DNA from: DATMER01 sp963741305
GTDB taxonomy: Bacteria > Acidobacteriota > Thermoanaerobaculia > Multivoradales > UBA5704
DNA: 64,000 bases
Direction of reading: 5' to 3'
NCBI GenBank assembly: GCA_963741305.1
Contig: CAVUHL010000003.1
Location: 3,596,001-3,660,000, forward strand
The translations under genes were made by a program, and so were the position numbers. The notes beneath the pieces are model-generated. The model saw nothing but the letters and a program-made list of their open reading frames with translations, did no database searches and was not told where the DNA came from. Shown one piece after another: positions 1 through 11,018 of this stretch. Every line of letters starts with the position of its first letter. Positions within the stretch are counted from its first letter, which is position 1.

Positions 1-368
1 GCGTCGATGATGATCGCTTCCTTGCCGCCGGCGCGTCCGTAGATCTGCGTATCCCAGCGGACGAATTCACCTTTCGCCGCGCGGGCGATCGATTCCCGGA
101 GGGTCCGGTTGATCTCTTCGGAGACCTGCCACCAGAAGGTCGTCCAGAAGGGCTTCCCCTCGACGTCGGAGAGCGTGATGCCCACGGCGTCGAGCGCGAC
201 CTTGTTGATTTCGAGCACCGTGCCCTCGGCATCCAGGAGCCCGACGAACTGGACCATCGAGTCCAGCGTGATGCGCGCGAGCTTCTGCAGGCGGATGCGG
301 GGAAGGTCGCCCGGGAGGATCTCCGTCCCCCGGACGACGACCGGACGCTGGGCTTCCTTGGCCGGCAT
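1..368 (-). CDS. PAS-domain signalling protein, partial (C-terminus outside window)
   Basis: The first 122 codons of a longer protein are visible; the reading frame runs off the left edge without a stop. After about 30 residues comes a PAS-like segment containing MVQFVGLLDAEGTVLEINKVA, then the PAS-type stretch GKPFWTTFWWQV and a C-terminal part with RGEFVRWDTQIYGR. PAS domains sense small ligands, redox state or light and usually sit in front of histidine kinase, GGDEF or sigma-54 modules; which output this one has cannot be seen. The ATG at 368 is the first in-frame start; no strong ribosome binding site precedes it. It lies 35 bases downstream of a small co-directional gene and may share its transcript. 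Confidence 0.7.
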   Translation of the reverse strand, partial: MPAKEAQRPVVVRGTEILPGDLPRIRLQKLARITLDSMVQFVGLLDAEGTVLEINKVALDAVGITLSDVEGKPFWTTFWWQVSEEINRTLRESIARAAKGEFVRWDTQIYGRAGGKEAIIID

Positions 369-403
369 AGGCCCGATGAATATATGACAAGGGAAGCGCC
401 GTC

Positions 404-724
404 CTACTCCTTGCCCGTCTTCACCTCTTCGGTCTGGTTGTCCCAGGTGAACGACTCCCCACCGGCGTAGCCGCTGCCGCGGTCGTGATCGTACCGGCCC
501 TCCTGCTCGTCCCCTCCCGAGCGGTTCAAGCCCGTTTCCTCGACGTGGATCGCCGCCTCCTCGGGGCTCACCTCGACGTCCTCGGAATCCTCCAGGCCGC
601 CCTCCGGGCCGTATTCATAGCTGCGCTCCGGATCGCCGGTCGGGCCGTCGTAGTGCCCGCCCGCTCCGCGCGTCCCGTGGTAGATGTCTTTGCTGTAACC
701 GTAGCTGCGTTCTGAATCGTCCAT
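404..724 (-). CDS. Small acidic hydrophilic protein, unknown function
   Basis: A 106-residue protein that I do not recognise. It is rich in Gly, Glu, Asp, Ser and Tyr, with repeated RSYGY/RSYEYG-like stretches, and has no membrane segment, signal peptide or cysteine; it is probably disordered and cytoplasmic. The ATG at 724 was chosen because AAAGGAG lies 10 bases upstream; the longer frame to 778 has no such site. It follows another small minus-strand gene after 71 bases and precedes the PAS-domain gene, so it may be the middle member of a short operon behind ppdK. Confidence 0.6.
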   Translation of the reverse strand: MDDSERSYGYSKDIYHGTRGAGGHYDGPTGDPERSYEYGPEGGLEDSEDVEVSPEEAAIHVEETGLNRSGGDEQEGRYDHDRGSGYAGGESFTWDNQTEEVKTGKE

Positions 725-795
725 GATGATCGAGCTCCTTTGAAGTTCTCTCTCCCACCTGCTTGGAGGAGACTGCAAAGAGCGGGCCGCAGGAA

Positions 796-1050
796 CTACG
801 AGGCCCGGGCGAACGCCCCTTCGAAGTAGATAGGCTCGAGGCCGCTGGCCCAGTAGGCCACGGCGTCCCGGTTGGGTTGGGTGGTCTCCCTCCCCGTGCG
901 CAGCCCGCGCCCCCCGCCACCGCTCGGGACGAACTCCAGCCAGCCTTCCCAGGTGCCGTCGGTCCTGGATTCGCCCCAGGCCCGGAGGACGTACGGCGTC
1001 CCGTCGTCGCCCCGATATATGAACGAGTACTCGTGGATCAGCTCGGCCAT
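796..1050 (-). CDS. Small conserved-looking hypothetical protein
   Basis: An 84-residue protein starting 17 bases after the ppdK stop on the same strand, with GGGAGG upstream of its ATG. It begins MAELIHEYSFIYRG and contains a W-G-x-W-L-E-F-V-P motif, which suggests a small beta-rich fold; there is a glycine run in the middle and no membrane segment. I cannot name a family. The tight spacing suggests co-transcription with ppdK. Confidence 0.6.
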   Translation of the reverse strand: MAELIHEYSFIYRGDDGTPYVLRAWGESRTDGTWEGWLEFVPSGGGGRGLRTGRETTQPNRDAVAYWASGLEPIYFEGAFARAS

Positions 1051-1067
1051 CAGCCCGCCCTCCCGTG

Positions 1068-3830
<2,763 letters not shown>

Positions 3831-3847
3831 GTCGTGCTCCTCTCGGA

Positions 3848-3953
3848 AAGGACAACAAGGACATCAAGGACTGCAGGGACAACAAGGACTGGCGGTGAAC
3901 GATGTTTTCCTCGTCCTTGCCGTCCTTGATGTCCTTGCTGTCCTTGTTGTTTC
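3848..3953. repeat. AAGGAC short-period repeats forming a long inverted repeat
   Basis: The glyS-ppdK spacer carries several copies of a unit close to AAGGACAAC or AAGGACATC at 3848-3889. Their reverse complement (GTCCTTGATGTCCTTGCTG and neighbours) lies at 3913-3950. The two arms can pair over roughly 38 bases with a few mismatches. This could form a large hairpin in the intergenic transcript. It has no clear T-run, so I do not call it a terminator. Confidence 0.6.
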
Positions 3954-3967
3954 TGTGCTTCAGCCCT

Positions 3968-6082
3968 CTACCCCCCCGCCCGGGACCGTGCCTCCGCCTT
4001 GTCCACCACCACCTCGGTCAACCGCGCCGTCCGCGAAACGGTGCGGTGGATCGCCTGAAGCAGCGCGATCCGGTTGGCCTTCACCCGCGGATCGGGGTCC
4101 ATGACGAGGACGTCCACGAAGAAACGGTCCAGCACCGGCGCGAGGTCCGCGATGCGCCGCAGGCAGCGCTCGTAGTCGCCCGACGCCGCGGCCTCCTCCA
4201 CCTCGGAGCGCAGCCCCTGGAAGGCGGCGTAGAGATCGCGCTCGGCCGGCTGCGTGAAGAACTGCTCGTCGAGCTGCTCCTCCGGAGCGTCCTTGAGGAT
4301 GTTCACGATCCGCTTGGCCGCGAGCACCACTGTCAGGAAGTTGGCATCCCCACGCACTCGGTGCAGGGCATCCACCCGCGCCTTGAGGTCGGGCAGGTTC
4401 CCTCCAGTATCGCCGCCAGCCGGCAGCGCCGCCTCGATCTCGTCGTAAGCGTAGCCGGCGAGCCCGAGGACGTAGCGCACCCGGTCATGGAGGAACGGCC
4501 GCAGGTCTTCCAGGATCTGCTCGGCCCCCCGTGTCAGCCGGTCGCTGTAGAGCACCACGGCCCGGGCCGCGATCTCCTCCAGGTCGAGCGGGAGCCCGCC
4601 TTCGAGCGCGATGCGCACCACGCCCTGGGCCGCGCGCCGCAATCCGAACGGGTCCTTGCTCCCCGTGGGGATGAGCCCCAGGCCGAAGATGCCCACCAGC
4701 GTATCCATGCGGTCGGCGAGGCCGACGACCTGCCCGATCCGGCCGCGAGGGATGCGGTCCTCCGTGGAAGCCGGCATGTATTGGTCGTAGACCGCCTGCC
4801 AGACCTCCGCGGGCTGCCCCTCCTCGCGGGCGTAGATACCACCCATGATCCCTTGTAGGGAGGTGAACTCCTTGACCATCTCGGTCGCAAGGTCCACCTT
4901 GAGCAGCCGGGCTGCCGCAGCAGCTTGGGGTGCTTCACAACCGAGCATGTCGCAGATCGTTGTCGCCAGTGCCACCAGGCGCGAGGTCTTGTCCGCGTAG
5001 CTCCCCAGGCGCACCTGGAACGTCAGCCGCTCGAGCTGTTCGGCGCGATGAGCGAGCCCTGCTTTCCGGTCCTCGCCGTAGAAGAAGCGGGCGTCCGCGA
5101 GCCGGGCGGCGACCACCCACTCGTTGCCCGAGCGCGTGCGGCCGATCGGATCGTCGGGCCGGTCCATGACCGTGAGGAAGTACGGCATGAGCTGATGGTC
5201 CCCATTCGGGGATTCAACCGTCAGGGCGCTCTGGTGGTCGCGCAGGCTGGTGGCGAGCACCTCGGCCGGCAGCTCCAGGAAATCCTCGTGGAAGCCGCCC
5301 TCCATCACGCCCGGGACCTCGCACAGGGCGGCCAGCTTGTCGAGCAACGGACCATCCTCCACGAGCCGGCCGCCGAGGGCCTCGGCCCGCGAGCGCATGG
5401 TTTCCAGCAGGATACGGTGCCGCTCGGCCGGACGGACCTCCAGAGACCGCGCCGCCAGCTCCTTCCGGTACTCCTCCACGCCGTTCACGCGGAACGGCTC
5501 GGGCGTCAGCGTCGGATGCCCGACCGTCTGATCCCCGGCGGGGATGCCGAACAGGTCGAAGGGCACGACCTCGCCGTCTAGGAGGGAAATGATCCCGTGT
5601 ACCGGGCGCACCCAGGGGCCCTCGCCGCTCCCCCACCGCATGGTCTTGGCCCAGGAGATCCCGGCCAGGATGCGGGGGACGATCTCGGACAGCACCTCTT
5701 TTGCGGGCCGTCCCTCGGTCTTCTTGACGGCAGCGAGGTACTCGCCCTTGTCGGTCTTGACGCGGGAGATCTGGCCGGGCTCGAGGCCGACTTTCTTGGC
5801 GAAGCCGGCCAGGGCGGGCTTGGGCGAGCCGTCCGGAGCGAAGGCGGCGCTGACCGGCGGGCCCAGGACCTGCTCCTCGCGGTCGGGCTCGCGGTCCGGC
5901 ACACCGCTCAGGATCAGCACGAGCCGGCGCGGTGAGTAGCCCGTCTCGACCTCGCGAGGGCCCAGGCCGCGGGCCATCAGCTCCTCGAACACCCGGGTGG
6001 CGAGCTCGCGCACGCCCGGCTCGAGCATGCGGGCCGGGATCTCCTCGCTGCGGACCTCCAGAAGATACTCACCTTGCGGCAT
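3968..6082 (-). CDS. glyS: Glycine--tRNA ligase beta subunit
   Basis: Beta subunit of the alpha2-beta2 bacterial glycyl-tRNA synthetase; it carries the tRNA-binding parts while GlyQ holds most of the adenylation site. The 704-residue length is normal for the family. It begins MPQGEYLLEVRSEEIPARM, typical of GlyS, and contains RPVHGIISLLDGEVVPF, TVMDRPDD, EFTSLQGIMGGIYA and DPFGLRRAAQGVVRI, the last two being conserved HD-like and core motifs. The C-terminus (FFVDVLVM, NRIALLQAI) matches the anticodon-binding region. Its start overlaps the end of glyQ by 14 bases, so the subunits are translationally coupled. Confidence 0.97.
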   Translation of the reverse strand: MPQGEYLLEVRSEEIPARMLEPGVRELATRVFEELMARGLGPREVETGYSPRRLVLILSGVPDREPDREEQVLGPPVSAAFAPDGSPKPALAGFAKKVGLEPGQISRVKTDKGEYLAAVKKTEGRPAKEVLSEIVPRILAGISWAKTMRWGSGEGPWVRPVHGIISLLDGEVVPFDLFGIPAGDQTVGHPTLTPEPFRVNGVEEYRKELAARSLEVRPAERHRILLETMRSRAEALGGRLVEDGPLLDKLAALCEVPGVMEGGFHEDFLELPAEVLATSLRDHQSALTVESPNGDHQLMPYFLTVMDRPDDPIGRTRSGNEWVVAARLADARFFYGEDRKAGLAHRAEQLERLTFQVRLGSYADKTSRLVALATTICDMLGCEAPQAAAAARLLKVDLATEMVKEFTSLQGIMGGIYAREEGQPAEVWQAVYDQYMPASTEDRIPRGRIGQVVGLADRMDTLVGIFGLGLIPTGSKDPFGLRRAAQGVVRIALEGGLPLDLEEIAARAVVLYSDRLTRGAEQILEDLRPFLHDRVRYVLGLAGYAYDEIEAALPAGGDTGGNLPDLKARVDALHRVRGDANFLTVVLAAKRIVNILKDAPEEQLDEQFFTQPAERDLYAAFQGLRSEVEEAAASGDYERCLRRIADLAPVLDRFFVDVLVMDPDPRVKANRIALLQAIHRTVSRTARLTEVVVDKAEARSRAGG

Positions 6083-6980
6083 CGACGACCTCCACCTTTA
6101 CCTCTTCCTTCTGGAGCAACGGGAAACCCAGCTTCTCGCGGCTTTCGACGTAGGCCTTCGCGCATCCCACGGCCAGGTCGCGCACCCGCTTCATGAGAGC
6201 GACGCGCTCGGTGACCGACACGGCCCCGCGGGCGTCGAGCACGTTGAACGAGTGCGAGCACTTCAAGGCGCACTCGTAGGCGGGCAGGACGAGCCCGGCC
6301 TCCAGGCAGCGTCCAGCCTCGCGCTCGTAGCCCTCGAACTGCTGCTGGAGGAAGGTCACATCGGCCAGCTCGAAGTAGTACTTGGACAGCTCGACCTCCT
6401 CCTGATGCCGGACCTGGCCATAGGCGAGCCCCTCGACCCACTCGATCTCGTAGATGTTCCGCGAGAGGGAGAGGAACATGGTCAACCGCTCCAGGCCGTA
6501 GGTGATCTCGGCGCTGACCGGCTTGAGCTCCAGCCCGCCCGCCTGCTGGAAGTAGGTGAATTGGGTGATCTCCATGCCGTCGAGCATGACCTGCCAGCCC
6601 ACGCCCCAGGCGCCGAGGGTGGGGGCTTCCCAGTTGTCCTCCTCGAAGCGCAGGTCGTGCTTGGTCAGGTCGAGCCCGATCGCCTCCAGGCTGCGGACAT
6701 AGAGCCGCTGCACGTCGAGGGGCGAAGGCTTGAGGACCACCTGGAACTGGTGGTGCTTGCCCAGGCGGAAGGGGTTGTCACCATAGCGGCCGTCGGCCGG
6801 ACGGCGGGAAGGCTGGACGTACGCCACCCGCCAGGGCTCGGGACCGAGCACGCGGAGAAAGGTGTCCGGGTGCATTGTGCCGGCCCCGACCTCGAGGTCC
6901 AGAGGCTGCTGAAGGACGCATCCCTCCCGTGCCCAGAACTCGGACAGCTTGAGGATGAGCTCCTGAAATGTCTTTCGCAT
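6069..6980 (-). CDS. glyQ: Glycine--tRNA ligase alpha subunit
   Basis: Class II aminoacyl-tRNA synthetase catalytic subunit that activates glycine and pairs with the adjacent glyS product. The 303-residue protein has the diagnostic start FQELILKLSEFWAREGCV, then QPSRRPADGRYGDNPFRLG (motif 2 region), HHQFQVVLKPSP, LRFEEDNWEAPTLGAWGVGW and EITYGLERLTMFL. Length and motifs are complete. It is first in the minus-strand run glyQ-glyS-ppdK; the 246 bases upstream hold only a possible micro-ORF and a hairpin. Confidence 0.98.
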   Translation of the reverse strand: MRKTFQELILKLSEFWAREGCVLQQPLDLEVGAGTMHPDTFLRVLGPEPWRVAYVQPSRRPADGRYGDNPFRLGKHHQFQVVLKPSPLDVQRLYVRSLEAIGLDLTKHDLRFEEDNWEAPTLGAWGVGWQVMLDGMEITQFTYFQQAGGLELKPVSAEITYGLERLTMFLSLSRNIYEIEWVEGLAYGQVRHQEEVELSKYYFELADVTFLQQQFEGYEREAGRCLEAGLVLPAYECALKCSHSFNVLDARGAVSVTERVALMKRVRDLAVGCAKAYVESREKLGFPLLQKEEVKVEVVDAAR

Positions 6981-7071
6981 AAGAGTTCCCCGAGGGGGAC
7001 AGGGGGTCCCCGGCAGAGGGCGTAGTCTATCCGATCCTCAACTGCCAGGGGCGGGCGGCGGAGCCGCCCTG

Positions 7072-7164
7072 CTATTCATCGGGAACAGGCGTTGGGCGCG
7101 GCTCGGCCCATCCTTCGAAGGAGAAGAAGACCAGCACGATCGCGGCCCGGCAGGTCTTTTTCAT
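7072..7164 (-). CDS. Possible 30-residue signal-peptide-like micro-ORF
   Basis: A short frame starts MKKTCRAAIVLVFFSF and ends at TAG after 30 codons. The basic start plus hydrophobic core resembles a signal peptide. There is no convincing ribosome binding site and the product would end just past the hydrophobic stretch, so this may be the relic of a secreted protein or chance. Confidence 0.2.
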   Translation of the reverse strand: MKKTCRAAIVLVFFSFEGWAEPRPTPVPDE

Positions 7165-7185
7165 GTCAGGGGTACTGGGGATAGG

Positions 7186-7213
7186 GGGGATGCCTCGCCG
7201 AGGAGGCATCCCC
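7186..7213 (-). terminator. Hairpin downstream of the PQQ-type propeller gene
   Basis: An 11-bp perfect stem (GGGGATGCCTC at 7186-7196 pairing with 7203-7213) and a 6-base loop lie 13 bases beyond the stop of the minus-strand gene ending at 7227. No T-run follows, so it may act as a pause or RNA-stability element rather than a classic rho-independent terminator. Confidence 0.45.
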
Positions 7214-7226
7214 GAGTGGCCTTCGG

Positions 7227-8273
7227 TTAGGGAGGGAAGGGTCCCCGGAAGGACGTTTCGAGGACCGACATCTCCCAGGCCTTCTCGCCGGTCTTCAGAT
7301 TCACGGCGCGCAGGGAGGTGGGGTGCTCGACGAACTTGCCATCCTTCCGGATGGAGTGAGCCGGCACCGTATGGTAGAGGGTCGTGCCGACGACCACGAA
7401 CGGCGTCGCCGACACCAGCGACTGCACCGAGCCGAGCCGGGCGCCGCTGGCGCGCTCGTACATCGTCCAGCGATGCCGGTAGAGCGAGGAACCGGCCCCT
7501 TCGATCTGCTCGGTGACCAGGACGTGCCGCCCGTCGGCGGAAAGGACCTGCCGTCCTTCGATGCCCCGCACCGCGGGCGAGCTCAGCTCCTCCATGGAAG
7601 ACCCGCGGACCATCGAGGCGGACTGCGCGCGGCTCACGGACGGCTCGGCCTTGATGGCCAGCGATGAAGACGTCAGGCTGAGAACCGCCTCGCCGGTCAT
7701 CACCTGCGCGCCGCCATCCGGCGCCTGCCCATCTTCCGCGGTCGCAACGTATCCCTGCGCCCCGACTCCTACGCCAGTGGCTTCCCAGCTCACCACGAGC
7801 TCGGAGGCCGTGCTGTCAGTCCGGACCCGGAACGAGCCGGCGGGAGTATCGACGACCGAGGCGGTGACGCCCTTGGGCAGGGGAATGCTGACGGAATCAC
7901 GGGCGGCCCCGCTCTTCGCGTCGAGGGAGATGACGTCCAAGGCCTTGCCGCCCCGGCCCTGCGCGATGAGCCGGTCGCCGACGACCGCGAGAGGCTTGGC
8001 AGCCTTGTCGCTGCGCCAGCGCAGCTTGCCGGTAGCAATGTTGACCGCGTCGATGCCGCCGGAACGCATCACATAGGCGACGCCTTGGCGGGGAGAGATC
8101 ACGACTCCTTCGAGCAACGCGGCGCTGTTCTCAGGGGCTGCCGGACGCATCGACTGGGGCTGCGCCTGAGCTATTCCAGGAATGAAAGAAATTGCGAAAA
8201 GAGGCGGAAGGACGAGCGAAGCGATATACCGCCCCCAGGTTGGCCGAGACGGCCACCGTTTGGATTGGTTCAC
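7227..8273 (-). CDS. Secreted PQQ-like beta-propeller repeat protein
   Basis: A 348-residue protein starting at a GTG with AAGGAG 6 bases upstream. Residues 1-38 form a signal peptide (basic start, hydrophobic core, cleavage likely after AQA). The rest has propeller-like strand repeats such as GGIDAVNIATGKLRWRS near residue 75 and LRAVNLKTGEKAWEM near the C-terminus, the typical blade motif of PQQ-like quinoprotein folds. There are no obvious catalytic residues; such proteins often serve as outer-membrane scaffolds or extracellular binding proteins. It is divergent from the large secreted propeller at 8552, with a 278-base promoter region between them. Confidence 0.75.
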   Translation of the reverse strand: MNQSKRWPSRPTWGRYIASLVLPPLFAISFIPGIAQAQPQSMRPAAPENSAALLEGVVISPRQGVAYVMRSGGIDAVNIATGKLRWRSDKAAKPLAVVGDRLIAQGRGGKALDVISLDAKSGAARDSVSIPLPKGVTASVVDTPAGSFRVRTDSTASELVVSWEATGVGVGAQGYVATAEDGQAPDGGAQVMTGEAVLSLTSSSLAIKAEPSVSRAQSASMVRGSSMEELSSPAVRGIEGRQVLSADGRHVLVTEQIEGAGSSLYRHRWTMYERASGARLGSVQSLVSATPFVVVGTTLYHTVPAHSIRKDGKFVEHPTSLRAVNLKTGEKAWEMSVLETSFRGPFPP

Positions 8274-8551
8274 GTGGACTCCTTACTTCTTCTGACTTGC
8301 CAGCTGTCCGCTATTCGTCGCCGTCGCATTCCCATGATAGTCTTTCCTGACCATCGGTTGCAAGGGAAATGCGCTCCGCCGGGGGCCGTGCTCTCTTGAG
8401 CCTGGGAGAGGCTCCTCCGCTCTTGGGTGGCGCGCACCCAAGGGTCGATCAGGGGTCTCTGGATCGCCAGCGTCGCGCCGCGTTCGAAATCGCCGTTGTC
8501 TTCGATGAATGATTGCCCGATCGGGCATTCTGCACAGAAAGGACACGGCAC

Positions 8552-10951
8552 ATGCTGAGGAGTACCTTGAGTCTAGTTGTCCCTGGTGGCCGGTTGCGAG
8601 TGGCCACGGGGCTTTGCGTTCTCTTCGCTCTCGCGGTAGCGCTGGCGCTGCCCACGGGCGCCCATGGGCAGCCCCCTCCGCTCAATTCCAACAAGAAGTG
8701 GAAAAGCCAGGGCCCCAGCCCTGCGATCGACGGCCAGAGCGAAAACGTCACTCCGAACAACGAGGTGGTGGGAGCCATCCACACCGTCGTTACGCATCCC
8801 ACGGATCACAAGACCATCTTCATCGGCGCCGTCAACGGTGGCGTCTGGCGGACGAAGAACGCCCATTCCAACAAGCCGGACTGGAAGGCGCTCACCGACG
8901 ACATGCCGACTTCCTCGATCGGTGCGCTGGCCTACGATCCCACTGACACGAAGTGGAAGACCCTGTGGGCCGGCGTCGGCAAATTCAGCTCGCTCGGCCG
9001 CCTGGGCGGCAACCGCGTCGGTCTATACAAGACGACGAACGAGGGCAACAGCTGGACCCTGGTCAACGGCGGCGGGGTGCTGGTGGGCAAGAACATCAAC
9101 GGGGTCGCCCCCCGCGGCAACACGATCGTCATCTCGGTCGACGCCGCGGACGTCAACACCGTCAACAACATCGGAGTCTGGCGCAGCATCGACGGCGGCG
9201 CCACCTTCGCCCCGGTCAGCGTCGGCAATGGCGCGGCGACCGGCCTTCCCGCCGGAGTCGCGTACGACCTGGTCGGGGATCCCAACATTCCCAGCCGGCT
9301 CTACACCAGCATCGTCTTCGCCAATCTCTCCGGCGGCGTGAACGGCGTCTACCGCAGCGATAGCACCGGAGCCACCTGGACGAAGGTTAGCGACGCGGCC
9401 ATGGACGCGCTCCTGATCAGCGGCACGACGGTCAACGTCGAGTTCGCGGTGGGCCAGAGCAACAATGTCTATGCCGCGATCGTCAATGCCGGACGCCTGG
9501 CGGGCCTCTTCCGCTCCACCAACGCCGGCGGCACCTGGACCGCCATGGACCTTCCGCGGACCGGCCCCAACAATGTCGGAATCCACCCCGGCGGTCAGGG
9601 AGCGATCCACATGTCGATCGTGGCCGACCCGGGCAATGCCAACATCGTCTACATCGGCGGCGACCGGCAGCCGTTCCGCGCCGAGGAGGGCCTGGGACCG
9701 CCGCAGTTCCCCAACAGCATCGGCGCCCAGAACTTCTCGGGCCGCCTCTTCCGCTGCGACGCGTCGCTGCCCGCGGGCAGCCAGTGCACCCCGATCACCC
9801 ACATCGGAACCGTCTCGAACAGCTCGCCGCATGCCGACTCGCGGGAAATGGCTTTCGATGCGGCGGGAAACCTGCTCGAAACCGACGACGGCGGCATCTA
9901 CAAGCGCTCGAGCCCGCGCACCGCGGCCGGCGACTGGTCCTCGCTCATCGGCAGGCTTGAGGTCTCTGAGCAGCATGACCTCTCCTACGACAAGCTGGCC
10001 AGCATCGTCTTCGTGGGCACGCAGGACAATGACGACCCGCACCAGGACAAGAAGGACAAGCCGGACTGGTTCGTGCTGCTGAGCGGCGACGGCGGCGATA
10101 CCGCGGTCGACAACCTGACCATGGGCCCTGACACCTCGATCCGCTACGACAGCGCGCAGGGCCTGCAGGCGTTCCTCCGCAGCTACTGGAACGAGGACAA
10201 CGACCTCGTGTCCTTCGTGTTCCCTCCGCTCACGCCGATCGGAGGCAGCCCGGTCTTCGCGGGTCAGTTCACGACGCCGGTCGAGCTCAACGCGATCATC
10301 CCGTCGCGCCTGATCCTCGGCGGTGCGAACGGAACCTACGAGTCGTTCGACCAGGGCGACACGATCAACCGGATTTCCCCGGTCGTGATCAACGGCACCG
10401 GCGTCGACCCGGTCTCCTACGGCGGGCTCGGCAATCCGGAGCTGCTGGTGGTGGGCGGCAGAATTCCGCCCGAAGCCGCTGGTGACCGTCTCTTCATGCG
10501 CACCGGCCCTCACCCGGCGCCTCTGACGGAGGTCCTCACCTATCCCCGCACCCCGGGAAGGACGATCCGCGACATCGTGATCGATCCCGCGAACGCCAAC
10601 GCCTTCTACCTTACCAACACCACCCAGGTCTTCCAGACGACGGACGGTGGAACGACCTGGAACGACATCTCGGGAAACATCCAGACCTTCGCGCCGATCT
10701 CCTTGCGCGCGATCGAATACGTCCCGCGCTCGAACGGCGGCGGCAACAATGACGCTCTGGTCGTGAGCACGTTCAACGGTCTCTATGTGGCGTATGAGTC
10801 GACCGGGTTCACCCAGTGGTCGCGCCTCGGATCGGGCCTGCCCAACGCGCCGATCCTCGACCTGCACTACTCGGTGGATGACGACGCCCTTGTGGCCGGA
10901 ACCCTCGGACGCGGCGCCTGGAAGATCAAGATGAAGGGCGACGACGACTAA
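8552..10951 (+). CDS. Secreted BNR/sortilin-type beta-propeller protein (sialidase-like fold)
   Basis: A 799-residue exported protein. The ATG at 8552 is preferred over an earlier in-frame ATG because AGAAAGGA lies 8 bases upstream and the product then starts with a signal peptide (hydrophobic core about 18-35, cleavage near AHG). The mature part has repeated Asp-box motifs: TTNEGNSWTLV, SIDGGATFAPV, SDSTGATWTKV, STNAGGTWTAM and TTDGGTTWNDI. These mark BNR/VPS10-type propellers seen in sialidases, photosystem II assembly factor-like proteins and secreted glycosidases. I see no clear sialidase arginine triad, so enzymatic activity is not claimed. A strong rho-independent terminator follows. 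Confidence 0.8.
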   Translation: MLRSTLSLVVPGGRLRVATGLCVLFALAVALALPTGAHGQPPPLNSNKKWKSQGPSPAIDGQSENVTPNNEVVGAIHTVVTHPTDHKTIFIGAVNGGVWRTKNAHSNKPDWKALTDDMPTSSIGALAYDPTDTKWKTLWAGVGKFSSLGRLGGNRVGLYKTTNEGNSWTLVNGGGVLVGKNINGVAPRGNTIVISVDAADVNTVNNIGVWRSIDGGATFAPVSVGNGAATGLPAGVAYDLVGDPNIPSRLYTSIVFANLSGGVNGVYRSDSTGATWTKVSDAAMDALLISGTTVNVEFAVGQSNNVYAAIVNAGRLAGLFRSTNAGGTWTAMDLPRTGPNNVGIHPGGQGAIHMSIVADPGNANIVYIGGDRQPFRAEEGLGPPQFPNSIGAQNFSGRLFRCDASLPAGSQCTPITHIGTVSNSSPHADSREMAFDAAGNLLETDDGGIYKRSSPRTAAGDWSSLIGRLEVSEQHDLSYDKLASIVFVGTQDNDDPHQDKKDKPDWFVLLSGDGGDTAVDNLTMGPDTSIRYDSAQGLQAFLRSYWNEDNDLVSFVFPPLTPIGGSPVFAGQFTTPVELNAIIPSRLILGGANGTYESFDQGDTINRISPVVINGTGVDPVSYGGLGNPELLVVGGRIPPEAAGDRLFMRTGPHPAPLTEVLTYPRTPGRTIRDIVIDPANANAFYLTNTTQVFQTTDGGTTWNDISGNIQTFAPISLRAIEYVPRSNGGGNNDALVVSTFNGLYVAYESTGFTQWSRLGSGLPNAPILDLHYSVDDDALVAGTLGRGAWKIKMKGDDD

Positions 10952-10972
10952 CGCTGTCGGCACGTATCTTTG

Positions 10973-11011
10973 GCGCCCCCGGGGAGCAATCCCCGGGGGC
11001 GCTCTCTTTTT
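10973..11011 (+). terminator. Rho-independent terminator of the BNR-propeller gene
   Basis: A perfect 13-bp stem (10973-10985 with 10990-11002) and loop GCAA is followed by TCTCTTTTT, 21 bases after the stop of the plus-strand gene ending at 10951. Confidence 0.9.
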
Positions 11012-11018
11012 GGAAAGC

